The position numbers were made by a program, and so were the translations under genes. Shown one piece after another: positions 1 through 11,902 of a DNA stretch of 64,000 bases (positions within the stretch are counted from its first letter, which is position 1; every line of letters starts with the position of its first letter). Origin of the DNA: Adenanthera pavonina (taxonomy: Eukaryota > Streptophyta > Magnoliopsida > Fabales > Fabaceae); NCBI GenBank assembly GCA_026686845.1, contig JAIVEN010000012.1:3660501-3724500 (forward strand). Direction: 5' to 3'. The notes beneath the pieces were generated by a model, which was not told the DNA's origin, did no database searches, and was given only the letters and a program-made list of their open reading frames with translations.

Positions 1-1422
1 TATTTTTATTTTCCTGATTCTTTGTATTATTCTCAGGCTTCAGATTAAGCCTTCTATTATTTGTATTCTATGTTTTCCTTTTGAATATCAATACAAAGCT
101 TTTGGCATCGCTCATGGTATCAAAGCCGTTGACTTCTCTATACCAAACTAGAAGCATGGTGAACTTCAGCTCAGTTGGTGCGCTGCACATTGGTGCTGGA
201 AACCCCACTTTGGTGTCATCTAATGCAGCACACCACAAACCTTAGGCTCTACAATTCCCTAACACTAGTACTTACCAGGCATGGGCTAAATGGGAGAAAC
301 CATCCTCAGTGGCCCAATCGATCTTCATGTATATCCACGGCAAAGGGAAGAAAAAGTATCTCATTGTTGAAGCTGTACAACGTGACGTTGACAACTTAAG
401 ATTCAAAACTTGGGTAGCCAAAAATTATATGACACTCAAGATCATTGTAAATTGCTCAATACTACAACCTAAGAGATCTACAACTCTGCAAAGGCACGTA
501 TTCTTCAATGGAAAATAGAGTAGGAAAATAGTGCTACTCTGTTTGAGTTAAAAGTCATGTTATGAGACTCAAAGCTAGGGGAGATGATCATGATTCCATA
601 TTTCGCCTTTATGAGAATAAAGCTATAGATTGACCACTATGATTCACATTATTGGTGTTGCATTGCTGAGTTGTACTACAAGAAATTGGTGGAAACAAGT
701 TCCTCTAGGGCCTATAATCAGACTTGGTAGAGACCTTTTAATTCTGTTGTACTTGTATTCAGTTATACTGTGTACGATTAGTTAGTCTGTTATTCCCTAC
801 ATGCTATAATTTAGTGAATATAGAATTTTATCTGCCTATCAAATCTCGGTTGCTTCTTTGCTGATATGTTGTCCCTTTCACCCATTCACACACATTCAAT
901 ATTGATGAAGCTTGATGACAACAATTTCTTGTTGTGAAAGCAGCAAATAAGCACTGCAATATGTGGGTGCAGGTTAGAACGGTTTCTTGATCTTTATATG
1001 CAACTCCCACTCGAATAGCATCTGCAGATGATCATCTATAAGGCAAACAAAATCCAAACTTCAATGCATGGATTCAACTGATGTCCTAGATGCTATAATC
1101 AATGACAGATCCTGTACTGGCAAGAATTGTGGGCTCTGACACTTCTACTTAGATATGGGGCTCTACAAATTTGAAGTTTGGATTTTGTAGGTTTGACTAT
1201 ATGAAGAAGGCATCCGTGCATTAGCAATCTTCAAAATACTACCCTTAATCCTTCTAATGTTATTTATGCCCTTTCATTACCAAGCATTTACTAAGCATCG
1301 CTAACCTTTACACTGACAACGTCATTGTTGAACTCTATTCACAGCAATGTCTCATAAAAAAAGTCCAACTGAAAAGGTGGTGCTGCAAGGGAAGAAGAAA
1401 GACAAATAATATGCTGTTTAAG
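1..1422 (+). mobile_element. Decayed Copia remnant cut by the left edge
   Basis: Positions 1-114 look like the tail of a 5' LTR ending in CTCA. They are followed at 115-126 by TGGTATCAAAGC, a near match to the tRNA-Met primer-binding site of plant Copia elements. Weak gag-like reading follows in several frames: a block near 309-518 with the HGKGKKKYL pattern common to Copia Gag, a second near 1040-1180, and a GAG-pre-integrase-like scrap near 1320-1415. Every frame is broken. Between about 520 and 1030 I see nothing recognisable. Copia A inserted into the right end at 1418-1422. The two gag-like blocks may come from different families, so this could be more than one insertion. Confidence 0.5.
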
Positions 1423-1662
1423 TATTGGAATGGGCCTATTTACCCTAAGCCCATTATTTTTACATAATCCTTCTTTTACTGCTTTAATTATCTTTTGTTA
1501 TGAAGTTAGGATCATGTCAGTATCTTTTATTCTTTTTCTGATTTAGAGCCTAGGATAAGAGATTTAATTAGATTTGATTAGATTTGGTGTAACTCTCTTA
1601 CGCCTATATGTAACCCTATGTTTCAGTGAATGAATTATTGGTTTCTGCCTCCATTCTCCACA
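1423..1662 (+). repeat. 5' LTR of Copia A
   Basis: 240 bp, TATTGGAATGGG to TTCTCCACA. It matches 6406-6638 along its whole length, except for an extra stretch of about 9 bp (TATTCTTTT-like) near 1530. The primer-binding site follows at once. Confidence 0.92.
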
Positions 1663-1674
1663 TAGTATTAGAGC
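1663..1674 (+). other. tRNA-Met primer-binding site of Copia A
   Basis: TAGTATTAGAGC directly abuts the 5' LTR. It differs at two positions from the plant initiator-Met PBS consensus TGGTATCAGAGC. Both changes are C-to-T/G-to-A type transitions, as expected from decay by deamination. Confidence 0.8.
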
Positions 1675-1686
1675 CGGCGCACAGCA

Positions 1687-2935
1687 ATGAACCCTAGGCT
1701 GATTCCATTCAAGATTGGCACCTATATTGCCGATGGTGGGGGCAGAGATCCACCATCAGATAGTGGGGCACCACAACAAACCTCCGGTTCACACCAAACA
1801 GAACAGTCTTCTAGTTCTACTCCTTCTCCTCAATTCGTGGTGGTTCCGGTGACAGAATGAGCTCGCCAAGTGTGGTACAATCAACTACACTTCGTGTGCC
1901 TGAAAATTCAACGCCGATGATGGTAGTTCATCAGCTGAACGGCAGCAACTATCTCCAATGGTCTAGAAACATTCTAATGGTCATTAGAGGCAAGGGAAGG
2001 CAGAAGTACCTCTCTGGTAAAGCACAAGTTCCAGAGCCTGGAGATCCCAGCTATGAATTATGGTTCAATGAGAATAATATGGCAATGGTGTGGTTGATAC
2101 ATTCCATGGTTCCTAAGATTGGCAAGAATTATTTAATGGGTGCAAGAGCATGGCAAATATGGGAGTCAACAAGGAGGACTTATTCAGTTCGAGAGAATTA
2201 TGCAGCCCTTATACAAGTTGAACAGCTTCTAGAAGATATGAAACAGGGAGAAGTCACTCACTATATATTATAATTCCCTAACAAAGCTTTGGCAGCAAGT
2301 GGATCTCTATGAGATCATTGAATGGAAGTGTCATGAGGATGAACTTATTTACAAAAAGGTTATGGATAGACGACGAGCCTTCAAGTTTCTAGTTGGCCTG
2401 AATAATACTTATGAAGAGATCCTATGAGATCATTGAATGAAAGTGTCATGAGGATGAACTTATTTACAAAAAGCTGTGGCAGCAAGTGGATCTCTATGAG
2501 ATCATTGAATGGAAGTGTCATGAGAATGAACTAATTTACAAAAGGGTTGTGGATAGACGACGAGTCTTCAAGTTTCTAATTGGCCTAAATTATACTTATG
2601 AAGAGATCCAAGGGAGAATCATGGATTTGCGTCCTATTCCTACACTTGAAGATACTTTTAATATGGTAAAATTTGAAGAAAGTAGAAAAGAGTTGCTGCA
2701 GATTGCTCCAATGATACCGAGTGCAGAAATTTTGGCCATAGCTCTAAGCGGAAATTCTCCAGCACATCAGAGGGGCGAGAAGCAAAATAAATGGTGTGAC
2801 CATTGTAGTAAAAGTGGCCATACCAAAGACACATGTTGGAAGTTACATGGAAAACCTTCTAATGTCAAACATAGTCCTAAACCCAATGGCACGCTAGTGA
2901 ATTCAGAAACTAATATGGGAATCTTGAGCAGATAA
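1687..2935 (+). pseudogene. gag of Copia A (broken)
   Basis: Encodes the nucleocapsid polyprotein that packages element RNA in cytoplasmic particles. A plausible original start is the ATG at 1687, giving 57 codons that end at 1860. The main frame resumes from 1857 with the Copia Gag signature LNGSNYLQWSRN, then GKGRQKYLSG and an AMVWLIHSM helix. It stops at 2273. A third piece, 2486-2935, carries the rest of Gag and a CCHC zinc knuckle (CDHCSKSGHTKDTC, about 2796-2840) followed by WKLHGKP, typical of plant Copia. The break between 2273 and 2486 coincides with a local triplication. Protein from this gene would be truncated before the zinc knuckle. Confidence 0.88.
2284..2550 (+). repeat. Partial triplication inside gag
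   Basis: A block of about 50 bp beginning CTATGAGATCATTGAATG and ending ATTTACAAAA occurs three times, starting near 2308, 2422 and 2493, with part of the neighbouring GGCAGCAAGTGGATC also copied twice. The copies are over 90% alike, so the event is recent relative to the element. It breaks the gag frame. Confidence 0.85.
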
Positions 2936-3059
2936 GATATGGTGGCACTGAAAAAGCTCATTGTTAAGCCAAAATGTTAGGTTCCACATGTTACTCCATG
3001 TGAGAAATCTATTCCATCAGTAACTTTAGCACAAGCAGGTACGTCATTCATTGAGCACT

Positions 3060-6000
3060 TAGAACTACTATAAAATCTACAAATACATGGATTATAGATT
3101 TACGAGCCATTGATCATATTTCTGGTTTCTGAGAATTATTCATTGAATTTCATACTTTTTGTGAACATTCTAGTGTGAAAGTTGCAAATGGTACATATGC
3201 AAGGGTATATGGAGCTGGTACCATAAGAATTATGGCTGAAATTGTTTTTACTAATCTATCCTATGTTCCTGTAATTAAGTGCAATCTTTTAATCTATGAA
3301 GAAGGCTGTTGTACAACTTCAATGCAATGTTAACTTCTTTGCCACTTATTATCTTTTTTCAGGATTTGATTTCGGGGAGGAGGATTGGAATTGCTAAGAA
3401 ATGGGAGAGTCTCTACTACCTCAGAGGATCACAAGACAATAAAGATGTTGTTTCTGTGTTTTCTGCACACTCAAATAAAGACTAATTGTTGTGGCACTAT
3501 ACGTTAGGCCATCCTAACTTTAGTTACATGAAGTACTTATTTCCCGAACTCTTGAATAAAGTTGATGAATTTCATTGTGCTATTTGTGATGTTGCCAAAT
3601 CTACTCACACTACTTTCTCTCCTCCTTATAAGCCTACACATCCCTTTGCACTTGTTCATAGTAATATTTGGAGTCCGTCCAAAGTGCATTGTTTATCCAA
3701 GGATAGGTGGTTTGTCACATTCATTGATGGCCATACTTGTCTCACTTGGATATTTTTAATGAAACAAAAATCTGATGTGGTTTACATTTTCCAAGAGTTT
3801 CATGCTTTTATACAAAACCAATTTCAGACATCTATAAAAATTTTTCAAAGTGATAATGAGAGAGAGTACCTAAGTAGCAGCTTTCAAAACTACCTTGAAA
3901 CTCATGGGATACACCACCAAACTTCCTATCCACACAGCCCTCAACAAAATGGGATTGCTGAACGCAAAAATAGACATTTATTAGAAGTTGCAAGATCCCT
4001 AATGTTCACACATAATGTTCCAAGTTTCTACTAGGGGGATGCAGTTCTCAGGGCCTCATACCGTATTAATCATCTCCTATAAAAAGTTTTGATTTTTCAT
4101 ACAAAAATTTTGTGAGTACTATCCCAACAATTGCTTGTTTTCATCCCGCCACAACGTGTTTTTGGGTGTGTTGTCTTTGTGTATGACAAATCTGGAAAAC
4201 TAGAGCCACAAAATGTATCTATCTTGGTTACTCTTCCACTCAAAAGGGCTATAGGTGTTACTCTCCTGTTCATCGCAAATTATATGTTTCTATGGATGTT
4301 AAATTTTTGGAAAACAAGGCTTATTACCCCAAATTATCCATTTAGGGGAAGAAACACAGTAATGAATGGCTAATTTGTCACAATTTTGAACTTGTTCAGT
4401 TTTGTTCTAAACCTATACCATCTAATTTTGGACACTTTGGACCTCAAATCTCACAAGATAATTCTGTCACAACCAGACCTGATCCAAATACACCAGAAAA
4501 TAGTCCTACTATACCTCCTGACAGCCATTCTTTTGAATCTGAACCTGCACTTACTTCACCTACTGCCAGTGAAAACCCTAATGTGATTGATGCTAGGGTG
4601 GAAGCTCCTAACATGCAGAAAACACAGCCAGAGATAAAGACATATTCAAGGCATAGCAAAAACATCATCCAGCCAGAAGGAGACAATCCCATTCTGGAGC
4701 AAGAGCATCAATCTGCACTTGAGACAAATTCTGATGATTTACACTAGCCTATTGCTCTAAGAAAAGAAAAGAGAGCTTGTACTCAGCACCTCGTAAGTAA
4801 GTATGTATCTTACAGCAATTTATCTCCAAGTTTAAGAGCCTTTGTGACTAGCATATCTGAAAAAAAAACTCCTTCAACCTTCTAAGAAGCTATTTCTAGT
4901 CCTAAATGGAAAGAAGCTATAGTTGAAGAGTTAAATGCCTTGTTAAAGAATGAAACTTGGGAAATAACTTATCTTCCTAAAGGAAAAACTACAATGGGGT
5001 GTAAATGGGTGTTTACCATTAAATATAATGCCAATGATAGCATTAGTAGATACAAGACTAGTTGGTTGCCAGAGGGTTTACTCAAACCTATGACATTAAT
5101 TATGAGGAAACATTTGCACTAGTAGCCAAGTTTAATATTATTAAGTGCTTTTTTCATTTGCAGCTAATTTAGAATGGCCACTTCACCAATTAGTGTCAAG
5201 AATGCATTCCTAAATGGGGACTTGCAAGAAGAAATATATATATATATATATATGGAGATTCCATAGGGCTTGAGGAACTCATCTAATAGCACAAAGGTAT
5301 GCAAACTTCGAAAATCATTATATGGACTTAAACAGCTACCATGAGCATGGTTTGAAAGGTTTACTTGTGCCATTAAAAAACTTCGTTATGTACAAAGTCA
5401 GGCTGACCATACTTTGTTTATCCAGTGCTTTAATGGGAAAAAGACTATACTTATCATTTATGTTGATGATATAGTTACCACTGGTGATGATATTATTAAA
5501 GTAGAAAGATTAAACTAGGACTTGGCTACAGAATTTGAAGTTAAAGATGTGGGCAAGTTAAGATACTACTTCTCCGGAATGGAAGTTGCAAAGTCCCATA
5601 AAGGGATTATTGCATCACAAAGGAAGTATACACTTGATCTTTTGAAAGAAACAAGGATGTTTGGCTTAAGACCAGTTGATATGCCAATGGAATCAGATTT
5701 TAAAAATGGGTTGAAGCAAGAGGGAACCCCGATTGACAACGGAAGATACTAGAAGCTGGTTGGCAAATTGATATACTTGTCACACACCTGACCAAATATC
5801 AATTTTCCAGTTATTGTTAGTCAATTTATGCATAATCCTCGAGAGGAACACATGGGGGCTATTTACAAGATTCTGAAGTATTTAAAAATGACACCAGGCA
5901 AGGGATTGCTATTCTCTAAAGGGCAGCAAAGAGGTGTTAAAATTTAAATTGATGCTAACTGGGCCGGATCAGTGACTGATAGGAGATCAATTACGGGGTA

Positions 6001-6371
6001 TTGCACCTTTGTTTGGAGCAACCTAGTAACTTGGCATGGTAAGAAATAACATGTAGTTGCTAGAAGGTCGGCTGAGGTAGAATATAGAGCCCTTGCTCTT
6101 AGAATTTGTGAGGGAATTTGGATTACACAAATACTAAGAGAGCTCGAAATTGATGCATCAAGGCCCATTATGGTGGCCATAGGAATTGCTAAGAATCCTA
6201 TTCAGCGTGATCGCACAAAACATGTTGAAGTGGATAGGTATTTCATCAAAGAGACAATTGAGAAAAAGAATTATTGATTTGTCTTACGTGTCTTCGAATC
6301 TTCAAGTGGCAGACATTAGGACAAAGGCATTGAAAAGAGTAAAGTTTAAAGAGTTAAGAGGCAAGTTGTGA
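3060..6371 (+). pseudogene. pol of Copia A: protease, integrase, RT, RNase H (broken)
   Basis: Domains in order. A protease remnant near 3080-3300 has IIDLRAIDH where the family has IIDSGASDH, so the active-site DSG is lost. A GAG-pre-integrase/zinc region (3486-3610) with CAICDVAKSTH is followed by the integrase core (3640-4030) with QSDNE and NGIAERKNR; the expected first catalytic Asp of the HSD motif is Asn (codon 3663-3665). The integrase C-terminus lies about 4131-4380. RT begins near 4890 (WKEAI...LLKNETWE) and contains YVDDI at about 5459-5473. RNase H runs 5940-6371 and still shows TKHVEVDRYFI. There are several in-frame stops and an AT microsatellite in RT. It would normally make cDNA and integrate it; here it is inactive. 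Confidence 0.9.
5234..5253 (+). repeat. (TA)n microsatellite inside the RT domain
   Basis: About ten TA units sit exactly where Copia RT has the codons for E-V/I-Y-M-E. The short TATATATGG of the coding sequence has expanded and disrupted the frame. Confidence 0.9.
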
Positions 6372-6405
6372 ATGATAAATATCTATTCTCCAGCTTGATG
6401 GGGAG

Positions 6406-6638
6406 TATTGGAATGGGCCTATTTACCCTAAGTCCATTATTTTTTACATAATCCTTCTTTTACTGCTTTAATTATCTTTTGCTATGAAGTTAGGATCATA
6501 TCAGTATCTTTTTCTGATTTAGCGCCTAGGATAAGAGATTTAATTAGATTTGACTAGACTTGGTGTAACTCTCTTATCCCTATATGTAGCCCCATGTTTC
6601 AGTGAATGAATTATTGGTTTCTGCCTCAATTCTCCACA
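6406..6638 (+). repeat. 3' LTR of Copia A
   Basis: 233 bp, near-identical to 1423-1662. It is preceded by the purine tract and followed by the second TTAAG TSD copy. Confidence 0.92.
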
Positions 6639-6643
6639 TTAAG

Positions 6644-6914
6644 GATTACGGATTGCTGCTAGTACTACACCTAAGTCAAATTTTCAAATTTTAGTTGCCT
6701 ACACTAGTGTCAAAACACATGATATAGGAAACGAATCTAAGAGAACCTAATAAGAAACAAATTACTAAAATGTTTATAAATCTTTCCTAAAATATAAGAT
6801 TAAACCTAATTAAATATAAAAGATAACCTAAATATCCTAATAAAATAACTTTATTAAAATCCTAATTATTATATGATTAACATAAATAATCCTAATTATT
6901 CATTCTCCATCAAG
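6644..6914. repeat. AT-rich spacer with a dispersed repeat
   Basis: No coding potential. The stretch 6790-6910 (TAAATATAAAAGATAACCTA and onward to CATTCTCCATCA) closely resembles 31855-31945, so it belongs to an unidentified repeat family, probably LTR-derived. It directly abuts the RT fragment that follows. Confidence 0.6.
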
Positions 6915-7345
6915 TATGTAGACCCTACAAATTGTTATATGATTTGAAGCAATTGACTAGAGCTTGATTTGAGAGGTTCACTCGTGTTGTTAAGCAGTTT
7001 GGTTACACCCAGTGTCAAACAGATCCTACACTCTTTGTGAGACATTGTGGTGGGAAAATAATTGTCCTTATAATTTATGCTGATGATATTGTGGCAACTG
7101 GAAACAATATCGAGGAAATTCAAAAGCTGAAAAGGAACTTAGCACCTGAATTTGAAGTTAAGGACCTTGGAAAGCTTAGATATTTTCTTGGTATGAGGTG
7201 GTTAGATCAAGCCAAGCCATTAATGTATCTCAAAGGGAGTACACTCTAGACTTGTTGAAGGATATAAGGATGAATGAAGCCAAGCCAGCTGAGACTCCTA
7301 TGGACACTACCAACAAGTTGGGGGTGAAACAAGATAGAACCCTAA
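6915..7345 (+). pseudogene. Isolated Copia RT fragment (element B)
   Basis: Starts abruptly in the RT thumb/palm region (VCRPYKLLYDLKQ), continues through IIYADDIVATGNN (YADD box, about 7072-7110) and the following SEFEVKDLGKLRYFLG-type block, frameshifts near 7198 and ends after the LDLLKDIRM...ETPMD block. Both sides are truncated: a repeat on the left and an antisense gag on the right. It resembles the RT of Copia A but is a separate copy. No LTR can be assigned. Confidence 0.85.
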
Positions 7346-8098
7346 GTCCAAACCTTCTTGCTTTCCTTTCATTTGACTATGTTAAATGCCTCACACAGAG
7401 TAGGAAGAGGTATAGTTCCCATGATGCAACCATGAACCTCCTCAAATCTGGGATTCAAGCTGAGAAGAAAATCATATGTTCTCTCCCGATCCACAAATTT
7501 TTTATGCTGCTGCAAATCTGGTGTACAGTGCCATTCTTGAACATTACAAATGTCAATTTGCTGCCAAATCTTCTAGAGTGAGGTATAATATTGTATCACA
7601 CTCATGTCACCTTCAACTCTCAAATAATTCCTTTTGGCTGACAAGGCAGCTGTGTTTTCAACAGCTGAGTAAGTGTGTCTTGCTTCATCCCATATCTCGT
7701 TGGCTGTTTTCACAAGGAGATAACCCTCACTGATGTCAGAATTCATGGAGTTCACAAGCCATGTCATCACCATCCAGTTTTCTGCATACCAAGTCTCATA
7801 CTTGGGATCATCCGTTGATGGCAGCACTTCTCCAGTTAGATATCTCTCCTTTCCTTTTCCTCTTACGAACATGAGGACACTCTATGACCATTGGAGATAA
7901 TTATCTCCATTGAGTTTGTGTCTGATAATCACCAGTGGGAATGAATCGGGGGGCGCTCTTAATGTTAACAGTGGAGCTTGTTTCTGGTTTGACATTTACG
8001 ATGCCTCCTTGTCGAACCAAGTCTTGGTTTAATTTGAGCTGCCTTGTTAAGCACCTATTGAACCAAATATTAAAGGTTTCCGAGACATTGAGCATGGT
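7346..8098 (-). pseudogene. gag of Copia C, antisense
   Basis: On the minus strand the best-preserved piece (7872 down to 7573) reads GKGKERYLTGE, then ETWYAENWMVMTWLVNSM, the same Gag fold signature as Copia A. It continues degenerately to about 7346. The region between the PBS and 7872 is in other frames. The gene is cut off before any zinc knuckle, so only the 5' half of this element remains here. Confidence 0.85.
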
Positions 8099-8110
8099 GC
8101 TCTGATACCA
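8099..8110 (-). other. Primer-binding site of Copia C
   Basis: Minus-strand TGGTATCAGAGC, an exact match to the plant Met-tRNA PBS consensus, immediately inside the LTR that ends at 8111. Confidence 0.88.
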
Positions 8111-8835
8111 TGAGCAAACTTGAAAACTTCTTTGTGTGTATTCTATTGAGAAAAACATAAAATACATACAATATTTTGAGAGCCCTAGAGAATCTATACA
8201 AATCTGGTCAAATAAAAATACAATAACGAACAATCCCTAATATTCAGGGATACAACAGCAACAACAGTAGCCTTATCCCACTATGTGAGGTCAGCTACAT
8301 GGATTATACAACGCCAATGAACTCTATCAAACACCATCTGCTCAGATAAATCATTTTTCAAAAAGTCATTCCTTATAACTTCCTTTAGTGTCTTTTTTTG
8401 TCTTCTTCTACGCCTTTTAATAGGGCTTCAAGTCATTTGATCAACTTTCCTCACTGGCTTCTCTTGCCCTCTTCTTTGTACATGCCCAAACCATTTTAAA
8501 CGATTTTCCACCATTTTCTCCTTGATAGGTGCTACTCCAACTTTCTCTCGTATATAGTCATTTCATATCTTATCCAATTTTGAATGATCACACATTCATT
8601 TCAACATTCTCATCTCTACTACTCCCATTTTATGCTCTTGTTATCCTTTTAAGGTCCAGCATTCACTACCATATAGCCGCTGGCCTTATAGTTTTTCGAT
8701 AAAATTTTTCTTTAAGCTTAGTAGGTATCTTAACTCCACCTATGTTGTGTCATAGCCGGTCCCAAGCCCGGGTAAAGGAGGAGGGTTGTGTTAGGCTCTC
8801 GACAACCAACGTAAAAATCTGTTGAATCTCATGAC

Positions 8836-11800
8836 ATGGATCAAAGACGTATATGTGCTAAGGCTAGGTCGTTGCCCAGAAGTAACGCGCTGTATGGCTC
8901 AAACGCAGTGTCAAATGAGCTAGAGCCGCTACATCGGCGCCCGGGTATAGTGTTAAATGAGCAAGGGTTCCCACATCATGCTGGACGGATGTGGGTAAAG
9001 GAGCTAGCCCAGAACAGCAAGATTAGATTTGGTTCTTGGAATATTGGTACGTTAATTGGTAAATCTATGGAGGTGGTGGATGCTATGATTCAAAGGAGAA
9101 TCAAGAAACTAAATGGGTGGGAAAAAAGGCTAAGCAGTTAGACACTACTGGTTATAAACTTTGGTATGTAGGGAAGGTCAGAGCAAGGAATGGAGTTGGT
9201 ATTATTGCGGACAAAGACTGGAAAAAGAATGTGGTAGGAGTCAGAAGGATTGGAGATAGGATCCTATCCTTAAAATTGACTATTGGACATGATACACTCA
9301 ATGTTATTAGTGCTTATGCACCTCAAGTAGGGTCGGACGCACATATTAAGGAAAAATTTTGAGAAAATCTAGAGGGTTTGGTTCAAGATATCCCACAAGA
9401 GGAAAATATCCTCATTGGAGGCGACCTTAATGGTCATGTTGGAAAAGAGACAAGGCAATATATGGGAGTTCACGACGGTTATGGTTTTGGAGAAATAAAT
9501 GAGGAGGGACATTCCATTCTTGATTTTTCAATGGCTTACAACCTTATGATTGTAAACACCTGTTTTAAGAAACGGGAGAAGCATTTAATTACATATAAGA
9601 GTGGAGTCCAAAGGTCGCAAATTGATTTCTTTTTGGTAAGGAACTCCGATAGATCAACTTGTAAAGACTGCAAAGTAATCCCTAGTGAGAGTTTAACTTC
9701 ACAACATAGGGTCTTGGTCCTTGATGTGATAGTTAAAAACCGTAAACTGAAAAGTCGAAAAGTTTTAAATCCTAGGATTAAGTGGTGGCAACTAAAAGGT
9801 GAGAAACAAGTGATCTTTACGAGGAAAGTTATGGAGGAAGGTAATTGGGACTTGCAATGAAGTGCTAACATCTTGTGGGATGAGATAGCTAAAAGGATCA
9901 GGGATACCGCTAAAGTAGTATAGGGTGAATTCAAAGGTTTTGGACCTAAGGATAAAGAATCTTGGTGGTGGAATGAGAGTGTACAGGAGAAGGTCAAATA
10001 TAAGAAAGAGTGTTTCAAAGCCTTGCATCTATGCAATAATGATGAAAATTGGAAATGTTATCGGTTGGCTAAAAAGGACACTAAGAAAGTAATGAGCGAG
10101 ACTAGATCTAAAGCTTTTGAGAAATTCTACCAGGATTTAGGAACAAAGAATGGTGAACATAAGATTTACAAAATTGCCAAGAGAAGGGAAAGAAAGTCAA
10201 GAGATTTGGACCAAGTAAGATGCATTAAGGATAAAGAAGGAAAAATTTTAGTTGCAGACGAGGATATCAAAGAAAGATGGGAGAGCTACTTTTATAAACT
10301 TTTCAATAATGGATTGGATATGACTATTGATACTGAAAGATTAACAACCCATGCAGATGATCTCAATTTGAATTTCTATCGTAGGATCCGGGTTGGAGAG
10401 GTGAAAGAAGCTCTTAAGAGAATAGATAATGGTAAAGCCATTGGTCCCGATGGTATTCCTATTGAAGTTTGGAAGTGCTTAGGAGAGAAGGGGGTTTGGT
10501 AACTCACTAAGTTATTTAATGAGATTTTAAGATCCAAGAAAATGCCAGAGGAATAGAGAAAGAGCACTCTGATGCCCATATACAAGAACAAGGGGGATAT
10601 TTAAAATTGTGCTAATTATCGAGGAATAAAACTCATGAGTCACACTATGAAATTTTGGGAAAGAGTGATTGAGTATAGACTTAGAAAGGAGTCTCGTATT
10701 TCAGAAAACCAATTTGGATTTAAGCTAGGACGGTCTACAAAAGAGGCTATTTATTTATTAAGGGGTTTGATGGAAAGATACCGGAGTAAAGAGAGGGACT
10801 TGCATATGGTTTTCATTGATTTGAAAAAAGCCTATGATAGAGTGCCAAGAAATGTATTGTGGAAAGCAATGGAGAAGAAAAGTGTCCGTGTGGCTTATAT
10901 TCGAGCCATAAAAGATATGTATGAGGTGGCAACAACAAGTGTGAGAACCCTTGGAGGTGTGACAAAGGACTTCCCTATAACAATAGGCTTACATCAAGGA
11001 TTTTCTTTGAGTCCATACCTGTTTGATCTGGTTTTGGATGTTCTTACTGAACATATACAAGAAGAAATTCCAAAGTGTATGCTCTTCGCAGATGATATAG
11101 TTTTAATTGAGGACTCAAGAGAAGAGGTCAACTCTAAACTTGAATTATGGAGACATATTTTGGAATCAAAATGTTTCCGTTTGAGTAGAAGCAAGACGGA
11201 ATATATGCATTGCAAATTTAATAAGAGGTCAATTGGAAATAATTCAGAGGTAAAAATTGGAGAGCAAATCATCCCTGAGGTGTCAAAGTTTAAATATTTG
11301 GGGTCAATTTTACAGAATAATGGTGAAATTGATGGGGATGTTATGCATGTGATACAAGCTGGGTGGTTAAAGTGGAGGAAAGCAACAAGAGTTATTTGTG
11401 ATCGCAAGGTGCCTACTAAGCTTAAAGGAAAATTTTACAGAACAACTATAAGGCCAGCAATGCTATATGGTAATAAATGTTAATAAATGTTGGGCTTTGA
11501 AAGGACAACAAGAGCATAAGATGGGAGTAGCAGAGATGAGAATGTTGAGATGGATGTGTAGTCATACTAAATTGGATAAGATACGAAATGACTGTATACG
11601 AAGGAAAGTTGGAGTAGCACCTATGGAGGAGAAAATGGTGGAAAATCATTTAAGGTGTTTTGGGCATGTACAAAGAAGAGGGCAAGAGGAGCCAGTGAAA
11701 AGAGTTGATCAAATGACGTTGTGCCCGATCAAAAGGCGTAGAGAAAGACCAAAAAGGACATTAAGGGAAGTTATAAGGAATGACTTTTCGAAAAATGATT

Positions 11801-11860
11801 TATCTGAAGAGATGGTGTTTGATAGAGCTCATTAGCGTCTTTTGATCCATGTAGCCGACC
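8836..11860 (+). pseudogene. RTE endonuclease-reverse transcriptase (broken)
   Basis: Normally nicks target DNA and copies the element RNA onto it (target-primed reverse transcription). APE-type endonuclease signatures: FGSWNIGTL (about 9032), ISAYAPQVG (about 9307), GGDLNGHVG (about 9418) and SQIDFF (about 9617). A lysine-rich linker spans 9850-10370. RT begins with GKAIGPDGIP (about 10432), continues through LKKAYDRVPR (about 10822) and the catalytic FADDI (11087-11101), and has a C-terminal YLGSILQNNGEIDGDV block. Stops at about 9361, 9858, 9921, 10501, 10555 and 10603 break it. A 10-bp direct duplication (TAATAAATGT) at 11470-11491 creates the last major stop. The start codon is uncertain; I took the first in-frame Met after the leader. 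Confidence 0.9.
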
Positions 11861-11883
11861 CTACATAGTGGGATAAGGCTATT

Positions 11884-11902
11884 GTTGTTGTTGTTGTTGT
11901 TG
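11884..11902 (+). repeat. (TTG)n tail of the RTE LINE
   Basis: About six TTG units directly before the downstream TSD. This is the characteristic 3' terminus of plant RTE elements. Confidence 0.92.

Larger units (their letters stand above)
1423..6638 (+). mobile_element. Copia A: complete but dead LTR retrotransposon
   Basis: A 5.2 kb Ty1/Copia element with two recognisable LTRs, a primer-binding site, gag and pol in the Copia order (protease, integrase, reverse transcriptase, RNase H), and a purine-rich tract (GATGGGGAG) just before the 3' LTR. It is flanked by a perfect 5-bp TSD, TTAAG, at 1418-1422 and 6639-6643, so both ends are certain. Both LTRs begin TATTGG rather than the usual TGTTGG and end CCACA. 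By eye the LTRs differ at about 11 of roughly 230 aligned bases plus a few indels, meaning an insertion of moderate age. Stops and frameshifts in gag and pol make it non-autonomous. Confidence 0.92.
8732..11902 (+). mobile_element. Near full-length RTE-clade LINE with 19-bp TSD
   Basis: A 3.17 kb non-LTR retrotransposon. The perfect 19-bp TSD TAAGCTTAGTAGGTATCTT lies at 8713-8731 and 11903-11921. It begins with a GC-richer leader containing GCCGGTCCCAAGCCCGGGTA, encodes an apurinic endonuclease followed by reverse transcriptase, and ends in (TTG)n with no poly(A), the hallmark of plant RTE elements. The target was an older inverted copy of the same family. Stops in the ORF make it inactive. 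Confidence 0.93.

Noticed and set aside
1857..7345. Calling individual Copia open frames as host genes
   Set aside because: All show Copia Gag or Pol motifs and sit between LTRs or in truncated elements, with stops in the parent gene.
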